The notes under the pieces are model-generated. The model searched no databases, was not told the origin of the DNA, and was given only the letters and a program-made list of their open reading frames with translations. A program made the position numbers and the translations under genes. Shown here piece after piece: positions 30,993 to 37,762 of a stretch of 37,762 bases of DNA. Within the stretch, counting starts at the first letter, position 1. The number at the start of each line of letters is the position of its first letter. This stretch comes from a virus. The stretch is from positions 1-37,762 of IMG/VR virus record IMGVR_UViG_3300010413_002523; one strand, written 5' to 3'.

Positions 30993-31568
30993 ATGCGAAT
31001 CCTAGGGCCTGACGACTTTAACCGAGGTGAACTCGTCACTGTGGTACATGGTCCGTGCACTCCAGCACGGTTGCCAATACCACACCCTATGCTAGGCTTG
31101 TCGGAACCCCCGAAGGAGGAAGATACGAAATACAACGGACGTGTGTTTCGTATTCTTGTCTATGATGCGCCGTTTGTCATCCTGGAGCCGTTGGATGGCA
31201 TAGGCGAGCCGCTTGAAGCACGCCAAATTGGACCAATTACCATGATCCCGTTTGGCGGTAACTTTGTGCCATCGGCTATCAGGCTAGATGCACGAACAGG
31301 GCTGAAGTTGGCACGAGTTGGCCCAGAGTACGCTGCAATGTTCCAGAAGCATTTCGTCCCGCCGGACGAGCTCATGCAGAAGCGGCAGCAGCCGCCGTCC
31401 CCGCCGGTACCGCCGGGACCTATTGGACTTTCCATGCCGGGATTGTTGGCCCTATATGAGCAGGAGCGAAGGCAGCGCCAAGCTGATGAGGGCCACGACG
31501 CAGAGGACTGCGATAAATGCGATGAGCGTGATAAGTGTCCTATGCGCCAGAATAAACCGGAAGAGTGA
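30993..31568 (+). CDS. Unknown protein with C-terminal paired cysteines
   Basis: Not recognised. The ATG at 30993 is preceded by GGAAGG about 12 bases upstream; a start at 30912 would overlap the membrane protein gene. The 191-residue product has a beta-type N-terminal half (ELVTVVHGPCTPARLPIPHP, YNGRVFRILVYDAPFVILEP), a Pro-rich stretch, and an acidic tail with CDKCDERDKC that may hold a metal ion. Confidence 0.72.
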   Translation: MRILGPDDFNRGELVTVVHGPCTPARLPIPHPMLGLSEPPKEEDTKYNGRVFRILVYDAPFVILEPLDGIGEPLEARQIGPITMIPFGGNFVPSAIRLDARTGLKLARVGPEYAAMFQKHFVPPDELMQKRQQPPSPPVPPGPIGLSMPGLLALYEQERRQRQADEGHDAEDCDKCDERDKCPMRQNKPEE

Positions 31569-31589
31569 ACTTTCATCGCGAGAACAAAA

Positions 31590-32147
31590 ATGGACCGTGC
31601 ACCACGCGGCATTCGAATCCGCGACGAAGCAGCCAAGGTTAAGCCCGATGGCACCTACAAGATCGAGGCTTACTGCACCAACTGTGACTGGGATGGTGAA
31701 GTCGAGCTACCTAAGGGTGTTGCAGCTCCGTACGGTGAGCCGCTGGAAGGCCGTGCACGGTGTGAGAATTGCGGCTGCCACACGCTGGTGAGGCACGCTG
31801 CAGCAGCGAAGGAGGTCGAGGAAACGACAGAGAATCCGGCAGAGATATCTCCACAGGCGGAGACTGTCGAGGAGCGCATACGGCGCATACTCGACGAGAT
31901 CGCGCGCGAACAAGGGCGGACTCGACGCGAACCGACACCTATAACACCATGGGCACCACCAGGTCCGCACTGGGAAGACAATCGACGCTATACGCGTAAG
32001 CCACAACTCGACCACATCCGCAATATCCCGTCGGAATGTACACACTGGACTACAGGTACTGGCAATACCATACTCACCGGCCATGCCGCATCGAATGTCA
32101 CGTTCAAGCCTCAGGGCATAGGTAGTGTGGTAACATTCAACGGATAA
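31590..32147 (+). CDS. Zinc ribbon protein
   Basis: A 185-residue protein with an N-terminal zinc ribbon: Cys29-x2-Cys32 (YCTNCDWDGE) and Cys58-x2-Cys61 (RCENCGCHTL), 25 residues apart, a typical ribbon spacing. An acidic helix (ETVEERIRRILDEIAREQ) and a Pro/Trp-rich tail follow. Such ribbons bind nucleic acid or proteins; nothing more specific is visible. Not a known named family. Confidence 0.76.
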   Translation: MDRAPRGIRIRDEAAKVKPDGTYKIEAYCTNCDWDGEVELPKGVAAPYGEPLEGRARCENCGCHTLVRHAAAAKEVEETTENPAEISPQAETVEERIRRILDEIAREQGRTRREPTPITPWAPPGPHWEDNRRYTRKPQLDHIRNIPSECTHWTTGTGNTILTGHAASNVTFKPQGIGSVVTFNG

Positions 32148-32177
32148 CTGCCCTGCAAACACGCCTAATTTGGCAAT

Positions 32178-32207
32178 CAGCCGCATCATTCTGGTGCGGC
32201 TGTTTTT
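32178..32207 (+). terminator. Rho-independent terminator, first of two
   Basis: An 8-bp stem CAGCCGCA/TGCGGCTG (32178-32185 with 32195-32202), extendable by two pairs, is followed by five T (32203-32207). A second hairpin with a T tract lies 37 bases further on. Confidence 0.9.
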
Positions 32208-32243
32208 GTTTAAGCGCGGCGTGGAGACGCTAGCGTGCTCGTT

Positions 32244-32289
32244 GCTCGGCTGGTACGCGGAGCGGTAATCAGCCGAGCGTTTCTTTTTC
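32244..32289 (+). terminator. Rho-independent terminator, second of two
   Basis: A 9-bp stem GCTCGGCTG/CAGCCGAGC (32244-32252 with 32270-32278) with a 17-base loop that holds a small CGC/GCG hairpin, then GTTTCTTTTT. Together with the first it isolates the 32.3-37.8 kb genes. The 37 bases between them hold no gene. Confidence 0.8.
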
Positions 32290-32313
32290 ACCGCTGTATC
32301 CAAGGAGGATATC

Positions 32314-33201
32314 ATGGCTAAGTCGGAAGCGTTGTCGAAGGCGTTTGGCCCGTGGATGATGTACTACGACGAAGAGATAAGTTGCCTGCCGTGTGATTTT
32401 CGCGCGATCGCGGCTATGGCACAGTGTCTCGACGCGTGCGCATCGCTCGTTGCCCGCGATGAAGGCTACCAGGCAAAGATGGTAGAGGCACTTAAGGCAT
32501 GTTGCGCGAGGAATGCGGTACTTGATCAGCTGATTCACAACATCGGTTCGATCGAACACGAGGCGGCCGCGATGACACAGCTATTGCCGCCCGAGTTTCT
32601 CAAAATACTGACGCGCGAGGGCGACAGATTCGTCGGACGGGAGATCAGACGCCACTCCATGGGCGTACAGTTGGGCGCCAAGCAACACCGGCGCATGCGT
32701 ACGTGGCGCAACGAATTGCGCCCACTGTATCAGCGCTTCCAGGCATTCGATGAGTTTGCCCGGGCCTTCGATTTCACTGCTGGTGAGTCGTTGCTTGGTT
32801 TGCTGCAATACGCCTTCGACGAGTACCTCGAGGAGGACTGGACTGGCTTTTTTACGTTCGCGGATCGCGTGGCCAGTTTCAAACTCGTTCTCCATGTGAA
32901 ACTGCGGTGGCTGCGCGAGTGGCATGCGAAGGCCGTGGAACGCCTAGGTTGGACACTGCCTATTAAACAAGGCAGTGCAGTCGGCCGCAGGCTGGTGCCG
33001 TCGGCGTATGAATCCGCGCGTGAGTCCCTCTACGCACCGTTTGCGGAGCCGATGTCGATTGTTGAGGCCTTCCGTCATGCTATCTCTATAGGTGTGCCCG
33101 AGACCGTACTGCTCGAAGAGATGGCAGCAGGAATTGAGGCAGAAGAAACTGAAGAGGCGGAAGAGACTGCGTCAACACAGATAACGCAGCCTTCTGCGTG
33201 A
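32314..33201 (+). CDS. Unknown helical protein
   Basis: Not recognised. AAGGAGG (32302-32308) stands five bases before the ATG at 32314. The 295-residue product is almost wholly helical, with Cys-rich segments near the N-terminus (SCLPCDFRAIAAMAQCLDAC, then ACCARN) and a Trp/Arg-rich middle (MRTWRNELRPLYQRFQAFDE). The tail is acidic (EAEETEEAEE). It heads the gene run after the tandem terminators. Confidence 0.82.
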   Translation: MAKSEALSKAFGPWMMYYDEEISCLPCDFRAIAAMAQCLDACASLVARDEGYQAKMVEALKACCARNAVLDQLIHNIGSIEHEAAAMTQLLPPEFLKILTREGDRFVGREIRRHSMGVQLGAKQHRRMRTWRNELRPLYQRFQAFDEFARAFDFTAGESLLGLLQYAFDEYLEEDWTGFFTFADRVASFKLVLHVKLRWLREWHAKAVERLGWTLPIKQGSAVGRRLVPSAYESARESLYAPFAEPMSIVEAFRHAISIGVPETVLLEEMAAGIEAEETEEAEETASTQITQPSA

Positions 33202-33228
33202 TAACCTGACAACGGATATGGAGAAGTC

Positions 33229-33918
33229 ATGCGGTTTGATCCGACAGCCGCTGCTGAATGGATGAGTGGTTGCAAAGTTGACGAAGATGCGAATACGCTC
33301 ATGCTCAGCAATGCCCTGCACCAATTGGACGTCGAGAGTCCGCGCGAACTCGTTCGGGCTGCGAGAGACAGCTACTATAACATGAAGGCGTTGGAATTTC
33401 ATCTCGTCGCCCAGAGACTTGGTTTCAGGAGCATAGGTCGCGAATTAGTCGCGTCGGACGGATGTTGGCTGTTCTGGCGTGCGTATTGGCGCACGCCAGG
33501 GCAGCTTTTACTATGCGAATACGGGCACTGGGATGATGAGCCTGAGGCATGGTTCCTAAACAAGGCCACGCTCTACTACAACTGGCACCCATCTGCAGAA
33601 TTGTACGGAGACAGCGAGGCCTATCGATGCACATCAACCGGAAGGTTCTACGGTAGCTGGGTGCATCCTCTCTGGGCTGGTATGCACGACTGCCGCACCG
33701 GCTTTGTAGAGCTACTGTCTAGGCTGGACCGCAATGGTAGATTCATTGAACCGTGGGCCTATACGCCACCATTGTGGGCTGTAGTCGGCAGGATCGAGGA
33801 AACTAGGTGGCGCGGGCGTTACCACGAGTGCACGTGCGCACGACTACGTGAGCAACTCCCATCAGAGATACAAGGACTCATCAATCTCGAAGAATTTGAG
33901 TTGCTGACTTCCGCATGA
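33229..33918 (+). CDS. Unknown Trp/Tyr-rich protein
   Basis: A 229-residue protein with GGAGAAG shortly before the ATG at 33229. It is rich in Trp and Tyr in the middle (GCWLFWRAYWRTPGQLLLCE, then ATLYYNWHP), which suggests a beta-rich fold that binds a ligand or partner. No motif names it. A perfect 10-bp inverted repeat lies inside the coding sequence at 33474-33499. Confidence 0.8.
   Translation: MRFDPTAAAEWMSGCKVDEDANTLMLSNALHQLDVESPRELVRAARDSYYNMKALEFHLVAQRLGFRSIGRELVASDGCWLFWRAYWRTPGQLLLCEYGHWDDEPEAWFLNKATLYYNWHPSAELYGDSEAYRCTSTGRFYGSWVHPLWAGMHDCRTGFVELLSRLDRNGRFIEPWAYTPPLWAVVGRIEETRWRGRYHECTCARLREQLPSEIQGLINLEEFELLTSA
33474..33499 (+). other. Perfect 10-bp inverted repeat inside a gene
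   Basis: CTGGCGTGCG (33474-33483) and its exact complement (33490-33499) flank a TATTGG loop. A short T run (CTTTTA) follows about six bases later. It encodes FWRAYWRTP, so coding constraint may explain it in part. It could be an internal attenuator or a protein-binding site. Confidence 0.55.
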
Positions 33919-33936
33919 TTCAAAGAACCGCAGGTT

Positions 33937-33951
33937 ACGCGGCATTATAAA
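33937..33951 (+). repeat. 15-bp intergenic repeat, copy 2 (ACGCGGCATTATAAA)
   Basis: Exact match to 19747-19761, in the 78-bp gap before the HD-domain gene. This copy is followed by a weak TTTCCC/GGGAAA hairpin (around 33965-33986) rather than a strong terminator. TATAAA is at its 3' end. Confidence 0.5.
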
Positions 33952-33996
33952 CGGAGCGTTTTAGTTTCCCATTTTAGCTAGGGAAAGGAGGCCTAC

Positions 33997-34683
33997 GTGA
34001 GAGTGATGGAGCTGATAGAGGTAAAGCTCCAGTTGGCGTATCTCGACTATGACTTGCTCGATCGCGGGCATAATCGGCGGCACATCGTAGCCGTGGAGCG
34101 TAATGCGATCGAACTGGCCCAACTATATGCGCCAGAGTATTTACAGCTGGTGCGTATTGCCGCCATCTACCACGATATCGGGCAATCAGGCGGCCGGGAC
34201 GGCCATGAACATCGTAGTAGCGATCGCGCCCGTCGCGACATGCATGAACTACTACGGCCCGACGCTATGTCGGCAATCTGCAATGCGATTGAAAACCACA
34301 GGGCATCCAACGGTAATCCGCAGGATATACCTAGCATGATTCTCGCGGACGCCGATCGTTCGCCGATAAGCACCGCGCACGCACTCATGCGGGCAGAGGT
34401 GTATATCGGCAGGGACATGCCCTGGTTGGACCCAGATGAACGACTCCTGCGTGCTGGCATGTACGTCGAAAGGAGACACGGGCCAGCGGGTTACAGCCGT
34501 CGTCCATTCTTCGCAGAAACTAGGAAGTTGCTGGATCGCACGCTTAACCCGATCTTCGCTGCACTGCATAGTTTGAAGCGTGAGCGAATTCAAAGGTTGC
34601 GTGCATTACTCATTACGGAGAGCCACAATGGTCAGGGCGAGTTACGAGCCAATCGTAGCAGAGCACGAAAAGCTGCTACGTGA
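33997..34683 (+). CDS. HD-domain metal-dependent phosphohydrolase
   Basis: A 228-residue enzyme of the HD superfamily. The metal ligands are His29 (RRHIVAVE), His59-Asp60 (IYHDIGQSG) and an Asp at 118 or 120 (ILADADRS), in the H...HD...D order. A second His-rich segment, GHEHRSSDRARRD, follows the HD pair as in many HD phosphohydrolases. The substrate could be a nucleotide, a deoxynucleotide triphosphate or a signalling nucleotide; nothing decides it. AAGGAGG (33985-33991) sits five bases before the GTG at 33997. The basic C-terminal tail (QGELRANRSRARKAAT) overlaps the next gene. Confidence 0.87.
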   Translation: MRVMELIEVKLQLAYLDYDLLDRGHNRRHIVAVERNAIELAQLYAPEYLQLVRIAAIYHDIGQSGGRDGHEHRSSDRARRDMHELLRPDAMSAICNAIENHRASNGNPQDIPSMILADADRSPISTAHALMRAEVYIGRDMPWLDPDERLLRAGMYVERRHGPAGYSRRPFFAETRKLLDRTLNPIFAALHSLKRERIQRLRALLITESHNGQGELRANRSRARKAAT

Positions 34684-34981
34684 TCTGCGGCGACAGCAAC
34701 GAAAAGACTTCTTGTCCTGTGCATTTTACTTCACATGCGCATGGGGCATTTTGCTGCTAACCACAGCACTTGCGATATCCGTTGAAGCCTGGACGGCTGC
34801 GGCGATGACGGGGCCACTAGGGCTTTACTACCTGTTTGCTTCAATGTGGAAACTTGCAGGTCTCTATGTTTGCCAGCGCGAGACCCGTGCGGAATTCGCA
34901 CGGAACTTGTCGCGGGTTGAACAATTCTCGTGTTGGCTGTCGTGGATGCCGGAAGGGTCGACAGCCGTTTACTTGCACTAG
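34628..34981 (+). CDS. Membrane protein with two predicted spans
   Basis: A 117-residue protein with GGAG (34617-34620) seven bases before the ATG at 34628, overlapping the HD gene by 56 bases. A charged N-terminal helix (EHEKLLRDLRRQQRKD) is followed by two hydrophobic spans at about 29-50 and 56-80, then a polar helix and a short aromatic tail. The topology fits a small inner-membrane protein with both ends in the cytoplasm. Function unknown. Confidence 0.74.
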   Translation: MVRASYEPIVAEHEKLLRDLRRQQRKDFLSCAFYFTCAWGILLLTTALAISVEAWTAAAMTGPLGLYYLFASMWKLAGLYVCQRETRAEFARNLSRVEQFSCWLSWMPEGSTAVYLH

Positions 34982-34992
34982 CCCGCCGGGCT
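34980..34992 (+). terminator. Weak terminator-like hairpin
   Basis: A 5-bp stem AGCCC/GGGCT (34980-34984 with 34988-34992) with loop GCC, then GTACTTTTCC. Short stem and interrupted T tract make it uncertain. Confidence 0.4.
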
Positions 34993-35016
34993 GTACTTTT
35001 CCGAAAGGAGTGTCGT

Positions 35017-35526
35017 ATGGGTGCAATAGTGATACCGTCGGGCACGCGCTGGAAGCTGAAGTGTCCCAGCAAAAAGCACGTAGAACTCGGGGACGAGGTA
35101 CTGGAAGGCGATCCGTCCAAGTTCATCGTCGCCAGCATGCTGATTCCGTGCTTGAGCACAACGATCCCGCGGGCGTTCGAATCCAGCGACATGGTGAGTA
35201 ACTACGGCTGGCGGGGTAAGGCCCTGAGCGAGTCTGAGGTAGAAGTCTTCAACAACTTCACCTGCGGTTATGTTGATTCCGCTGAGCCGCTCGTCGCCCT
35301 GATGCGCGAAGGCGGCAGGCCGGGACTGGCCGTGTTTGATCATTGGCGGAGGAGCGTGGCAAATCTGCAGATGGACGAGAGCGATCTGCAGCGCATGTAC
35401 GCTTATCTGCCATATGAGTTGCGCGAGCATCGCGACATGCCGCAGGGTACCGAAGCGCTGGTGGAGGCGCTCGTCACAATGTGCACTGCGAATGCCGCCT
35501 TGTTGGTGCCTACTCGCGTGCCTTGA
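35017..35526 (+). CDS. Unknown protein
   Basis: Not recognised. AAAGGAG (35003-35009) precedes the ATG at 35017 by seven bases; upstream in-frame starts would overlap the membrane gene. The 169-residue product has a beta-type start (GAIVIPSGTRWKLKCPSKKH), then a mixed body (GWRGKALSESEVEVFNNF, VFDHWRRSVANLQMDESD) and a helical end. Confidence 0.78.
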   Translation: MGAIVIPSGTRWKLKCPSKKHVELGDEVLEGDPSKFIVASMLIPCLSTTIPRAFESSDMVSNYGWRGKALSESEVEVFNNFTCGYVDSAEPLVALMREGGRPGLAVFDHWRRSVANLQMDESDLQRMYAYLPYELREHRDMPQGTEALVEALVTMCTANAALLVPTRVP

Positions 35527-35571
35527 ACTTCGTACGAGTTTCTGAGATCGGTTAACGCATGGAGGTGCTTT

Positions 35572-36063
35572 ATGATCAAAACCGATCTTTCGCTGCTCGA
35601 GGTATATCGGCGGCTAACGGCCACCGATGACATCTTGGGCCTCAATGTCCACGTACGTGAGTGGCCACAGGATGAACCTGATGAGACACTCATGTTCTTC
35701 GAGATCTATGACGACAGGCACGAGGATTCGATCTATCTTGACTGGCTTTTTGGCACTGGCCGCAGTCGACTCAGGCTTTCATCGGAGCTTCCAGAAGCCG
35801 TTGTGCTACGACTCCGCATGTTTGGGCCTGGAGAACCGCCAATCTTCATCGACGGCGCTGCGTGTGTTGCCAAGAATCCGTTACGCCACGTTTATCCAGC
35901 AGACTACGATGAGACGCGTTCACGCACTGGCCTGACTGTGGGTGAATTGCTCAGGCTGCTGGATAGCGTACGTGGCGGCGTGCGCGACAGTCGTGCCGAC
36001 GTCGAGGCGGCTATGGCAGCCGCGAGAAAATATCGGAGGACGAAGCGACGAAGAGCGAGCTAG
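35572..36063 (+). CDS. Unknown protein with basic C-terminus
   Basis: Not recognised. The ATG at 35572 is preceded by GGAGG seven bases upstream. The 163-residue product has an acidic N-terminal half (REWPQDEPDETLMFFEIYDD) and a basic tail (ARKYRRTKRRRAS). The middle is helical. Confidence 0.76.
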   Translation: MIKTDLSLLEVYRRLTATDDILGLNVHVREWPQDEPDETLMFFEIYDDRHEDSIYLDWLFGTGRSRLRLSSELPEAVVLRLRMFGPGEPPIFIDGAACVAKNPLRHVYPADYDETRSRTGLTVGELLRLLDSVRGGVRDSRADVEAAMAAARKYRRTKRRRAS

Positions 36064-36077
36064 TCCCCCCGGCACTT

Positions 36078-36113
36078 ACAGCGGCGCGGGCGGCTGCGGC
36101 CGCCTGCCGCTGT
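36078..36113 (+). terminator. Large GC-rich hairpin, terminator-like
   Basis: An 8-bp stem ACAGCGGC/GCCGCTGT (36078-36085 with 36106-36113) extended by a 6-bp GGCGGC/GCCGCC stem across a small internal loop, in the gap before the gene at 36149. A pyrimidine-rich but not T-only stretch (CTTCCCCCTTCTTCT) follows. Confidence 0.6.
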
Positions 36114-36148
36114 CTTCCCCCTTCTTCTAGACCGAGAGGAACCAAAAA

Positions 36149-36457
36149 ATGCCAGCTTTGAAAGATGCACTGACCGACTTCGTCGGGCTTCCGCATACAG
36201 GGCCCGGCGAAGTGGTGGTGACGCGTGCTCCGCTGCCAGGCGCAAAACCTGAGGGCGGCAAACACGTCTACAGAATCTTCAATGACCAGACGGAGCTCAC
36301 CGCCAAGGTTAGACCGTGTGTGTCGTGGGAGTCTACCTGGAATGGCATCGAGATGGGCGTTGTTCTGCGGACGGTAGCCATGCGCTTCGTGAAGCGAGAG
36401 AAGCCAGGCGACATCAGCAAGTTCAAAAAAGTACACCGGCGAACGCGCCGGCATTAG
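36149..36457 (+). CDS. Unknown basic protein
   Basis: A 102-residue protein with AGAGGA (36134-36139) nine bases before the ATG at 36149. Beta-type segments (GEVVVTRAPLPG, GKHVYRIFNDQTELTAKV) lead to a basic tail (KFKKVHRRTRRH). It may bind nucleic acid. Its last codons lie in a GC-rich hairpin (CCGGC/GCCGG). Confidence 0.72.
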   Translation: MPALKDALTDFVGLPHTGPGEVVVTRAPLPGAKPEGGKHVYRIFNDQTELTAKVRPCVSWESTWNGIEMGVVLRTVAMRFVKREKPGDISKFKKVHRRTRRH

Positions 36458-36464
36458 GACACTT

Positions 36465-36483
36465 CGGAACCTCGTAGGTTCCG
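36465..36483 (+). terminator. Hairpin after the gene at 36149
   Basis: A perfect 7-bp stem CGGAACC/GGTTCCG with loop TCGTA. A GTT-rich rather than pure T tract (TTGCGTTTG) follows, so termination is likely partial. Confidence 0.55.
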
Positions 36484-36503
36484 TTGCGTTTGTGCCTTTC
36501 CGT

Positions 36504-36540
36504 CGGGGAGGTGCCCTTGGGCGCCTCCCCGTCGTATTTC
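36504..36540 (+). terminator. Strong GC hairpin before the gene at 36562
   Basis: A 13-bp stem (36504-36516 with 36519-36531, one T:G pair), closing a loop of two to four bases, then TCGTATTTC. The core is CGGGGAGG/CCTCCCCG. The T tract is imperfect but stem strength compensates. Confidence 0.65.
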
Positions 36541-36561
36541 CTTCTACCAAAGGAGTGACCG

Positions 36562-36966
36562 ATGGAGAATTGGATTGCAAGGTTAGTAGCTGTCGGAACG
36601 CGCCTGTCGGTGATCGTTGTTGTTGCCGCCGCGCTTATCATCATGTTGCTATGCATGTCAACTGTAGTACAGCAGAGTGATCGTACGTTGCAGATGCTCC
36701 AGAGTGATATCGATACGCTGTCCTACACGCTTCGCGAGCAGAGCGAACGCATCGAGCTATTGCGTGATTCTCGCATCGCATTGGAGCGGCATTTGCAGGC
36801 GCGCATGGCAGAAGAGCTGGAGATGCTACACGAGAAGACTGAGGCGCAGATCGAAATGCTGCGGATAATGCCACCGAATGGCACGATTGCAGAAGGGCAC
36901 GAGATGCCGCCACAGCGCGCCGCACCTAAACATGGTGACGGCAGACTTGCTGGCGATATTCGATAA
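36562..36966 (+). CDS. Membrane-anchored coiled-coil protein (i-spanin-like topology)
   Basis: A 134-residue protein with AAAGGAGTG shortly before the ATG at 36562. A single hydrophobic span at about 13-34 is followed by a long helix (about 40-100; IDTLSYTLREQSERIELLRD, MAEELEMLHEKTEAQIEML) likely to form a coiled coil. The end is polar. An N-in anchor with a periplasmic coiled coil is the layout of an inner-membrane spanin, but no outer-membrane lipoprotein partner is seen nearby, so this stays a structural comparison. Confidence 0.74.
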   Translation: MENWIARLVAVGTRLSVIVVVAAALIIMLLCMSTVVQQSDRTLQMLQSDIDTLSYTLREQSERIELLRDSRIALERHLQARMAEELEMLHEKTEAQIEMLRIMPPNGTIAEGHEMPPQRAAPKHGDGRLAGDIR

Positions 36967-36989
36967 CTCCCGGCTAAAGGAGCCTGCCC

Positions 36990-37762
36990 ATGCTTCCGGC
37001 GCAAAAACCACTGCATTGCTATTTCGTGTCGCTCATCGACCCAGGCGATCCGTTCCTGTTGGGCGACCCAGAAAATGGCTACAACATCTCGGATCACAAT
37101 CACTGCCAGAAAATGCCCGATTCGGATAGTCTCTGGCCTGGTATCGTAGCGTGGCCGAGCTACTTGCCGACCGAGTTCGGGATTGGCCCTACGCTTACAG
37201 CGCTGTTCCACCCCAACAGCGAGAGAAACCTTAAAGCGAAGCGCTATCGACGTATCTTTCTGTTGCATGGCGCCGGTCTGATGCGCGTGGCACATCGTTC
37301 AGGCGGGACGAAGACACCCTTGATGCCGAATCCGATACGGCCATGCAAGAGTTCTTGGTCCAAGATGCTCGACTGCCTGAAGCACAAGGACGAATTCGCG
37401 CGTGTTGCAGCACAGATTGCTAATGCGCGCGGCCTAGGTCGCTCCTGGGAATCCCGCGTCAGGTTCATTGAGCTCGAAGGCCCGTTGATCAGCACAGAGA
37501 ACATCGAGCTCGCGATCCGCACGTGGCTCGCCGAAAAGGACCCGTTCTTGAAATCCCGCGACGTATGCCGCGAGATCTCCGTAAGTTCAGCAGCCGGCGG
37601 GCTTGACCAGCTGTGGGGAATGATCAATTTCCCTTGGGAGCAGCTTGTGCGCCTTTGGGAAGGCCACACGGAGGTCAAGCGATTTCGCGAAACACGTTGC
37701 TTGCGTGATGAAGAGGGTTTTGTTCACGCAGGCGCGAACCACCTATTTGCACCCGCAGAGCC
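36990..37762 (+). CDS. Unknown protein, 3' end cut by window
   Basis: The frame is open from the ATG at 36990 to the window end (257 codons so far), with AAAGGAG (36976-36982) seven bases upstream. The visible part is mixed, with HCYFVSLIDPGDPFLLGD near the start and RRIFLLHGAGLMRVAHRSGG in the middle. Further on come RTWLAEKDPFLKSRDVCREI and LWGMINFPWEQLVRLWEG. I do not recognise it. The size suggests a protein of at least 260 residues. Confidence 0.76.
   Translation, partial: MLPAQKPLHCYFVSLIDPGDPFLLGDPENGYNISDHNHCQKMPDSDSLWPGIVAWPSYLPTEFGIGPTLTALFHPNSERNLKAKRYRRIFLLHGAGLMRVAHRSGGTKTPLMPNPIRPCKSSWSKMLDCLKHKDEFARVAAQIANARGLGRSWESRVRFIELEGPLISTENIELAIRTWLAEKDPFLKSRDVCREISVSSAAGGLDQLWGMINFPWEQLVRLWEGHTEVKRFRETRCLRDEEGFVHAGANHLFAPAE

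Noticed and set aside
33997-34683. DatZ-type dATPase of a 2-aminoadenine (Z-genome) system
   Set aside because: The HD domain alone is not specific, no PurZ-like gene is present in the window, and the polymerase looks like an ordinary family A enzyme.

Overview
This window looks like part of the genome of a large tailed bacteriophage. Every convincing gene lies on the + strand, and genes are packed end to end with many ATGA, GTGA and TTGA stop/start overlaps. The recognisable proteins are a family A DNA polymerase, a UvsX/RecA-like recombinase, a flavin-dependent thymidylate synthase, a peptide deformylase, a DEDDh exonuclease, a RuvC-like resolvase, a portal protein and many short proteins I do not recognise. 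Shine-Dalgarno sites of the AAGGAGG type point to a bacterial host. Nothing visible fixes the host genus. I see no rRNA, canonical tRNA, CRISPR array, insertion sequence, integrase, terminase or major capsid gene.

Layout. (1) 1-4.6 kb, replication and recombination: the C-terminal part of DNA polymerase I (cut by the window edge), a protein with a long Pro/Gln tail that may bind DNA, a strong terminator, then a UvsX/RecA-like ATPase. (2) 4.6-10.5 kb: tightly coupled genes, including a DUF932-like protein, a DUF1016/YhcG-N-like protein, a GT-A glycosyltransferase and several unknowns, one with a C-terminal Cys/His cluster. (3) 10.5-17.2 kb, nucleotide and nucleic-acid metabolism: peptide deformylase and ThyX coupled through a TTGA overlap, a possible Rossmann-type protein, a stand-alone DnaQ-type exonuclease, a ParB-like protein and a RuvC-like resolvase, interleaved with small unknown genes. 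(4) 17.2-22 kb: unknown genes separated by an 82-nt cloverleaf-like RNA element and two strong terminators. (5) 22-27.3 kb: a Pro/Gln-rich protein, a small protein, the portal protein interrupted by a 326-residue intein with a LAGLIDADG-type endonuclease, and a GT-B glycosyltransferase. (6) 27.3-32.2 kb: small accessory genes, including an exported Cys/Arg-rich protein, a SEC-C zinc protein, a NUMOD4-like protein, a three-span membrane protein and a zinc ribbon protein. (7) 32.2-37.8 kb: after tandem terminators, a run of individually spaced genes, most with a strong ribosome site. They include an HD-domain hydrolase, two membrane proteins and many unknowns. The last gene runs off the window.

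How the genes fit together: polymerase, recombinase, exonuclease and resolvase would copy, proofread, recombine and resolve phage DNA. ThyX would supply dTMP, and the HD hydrolase may act on nucleotides or signalling molecules. Peptide deformylase would keep protein maturation going late in infection. The two glycosyltransferases could decorate the virion or modified DNA; the sequence does not say which. The most striking item is the portal intein. The cloverleaf-like RNA, a 15-bp motif repeated in two intergenic gaps, and the many small paired-cysteine proteins also deserve attention.
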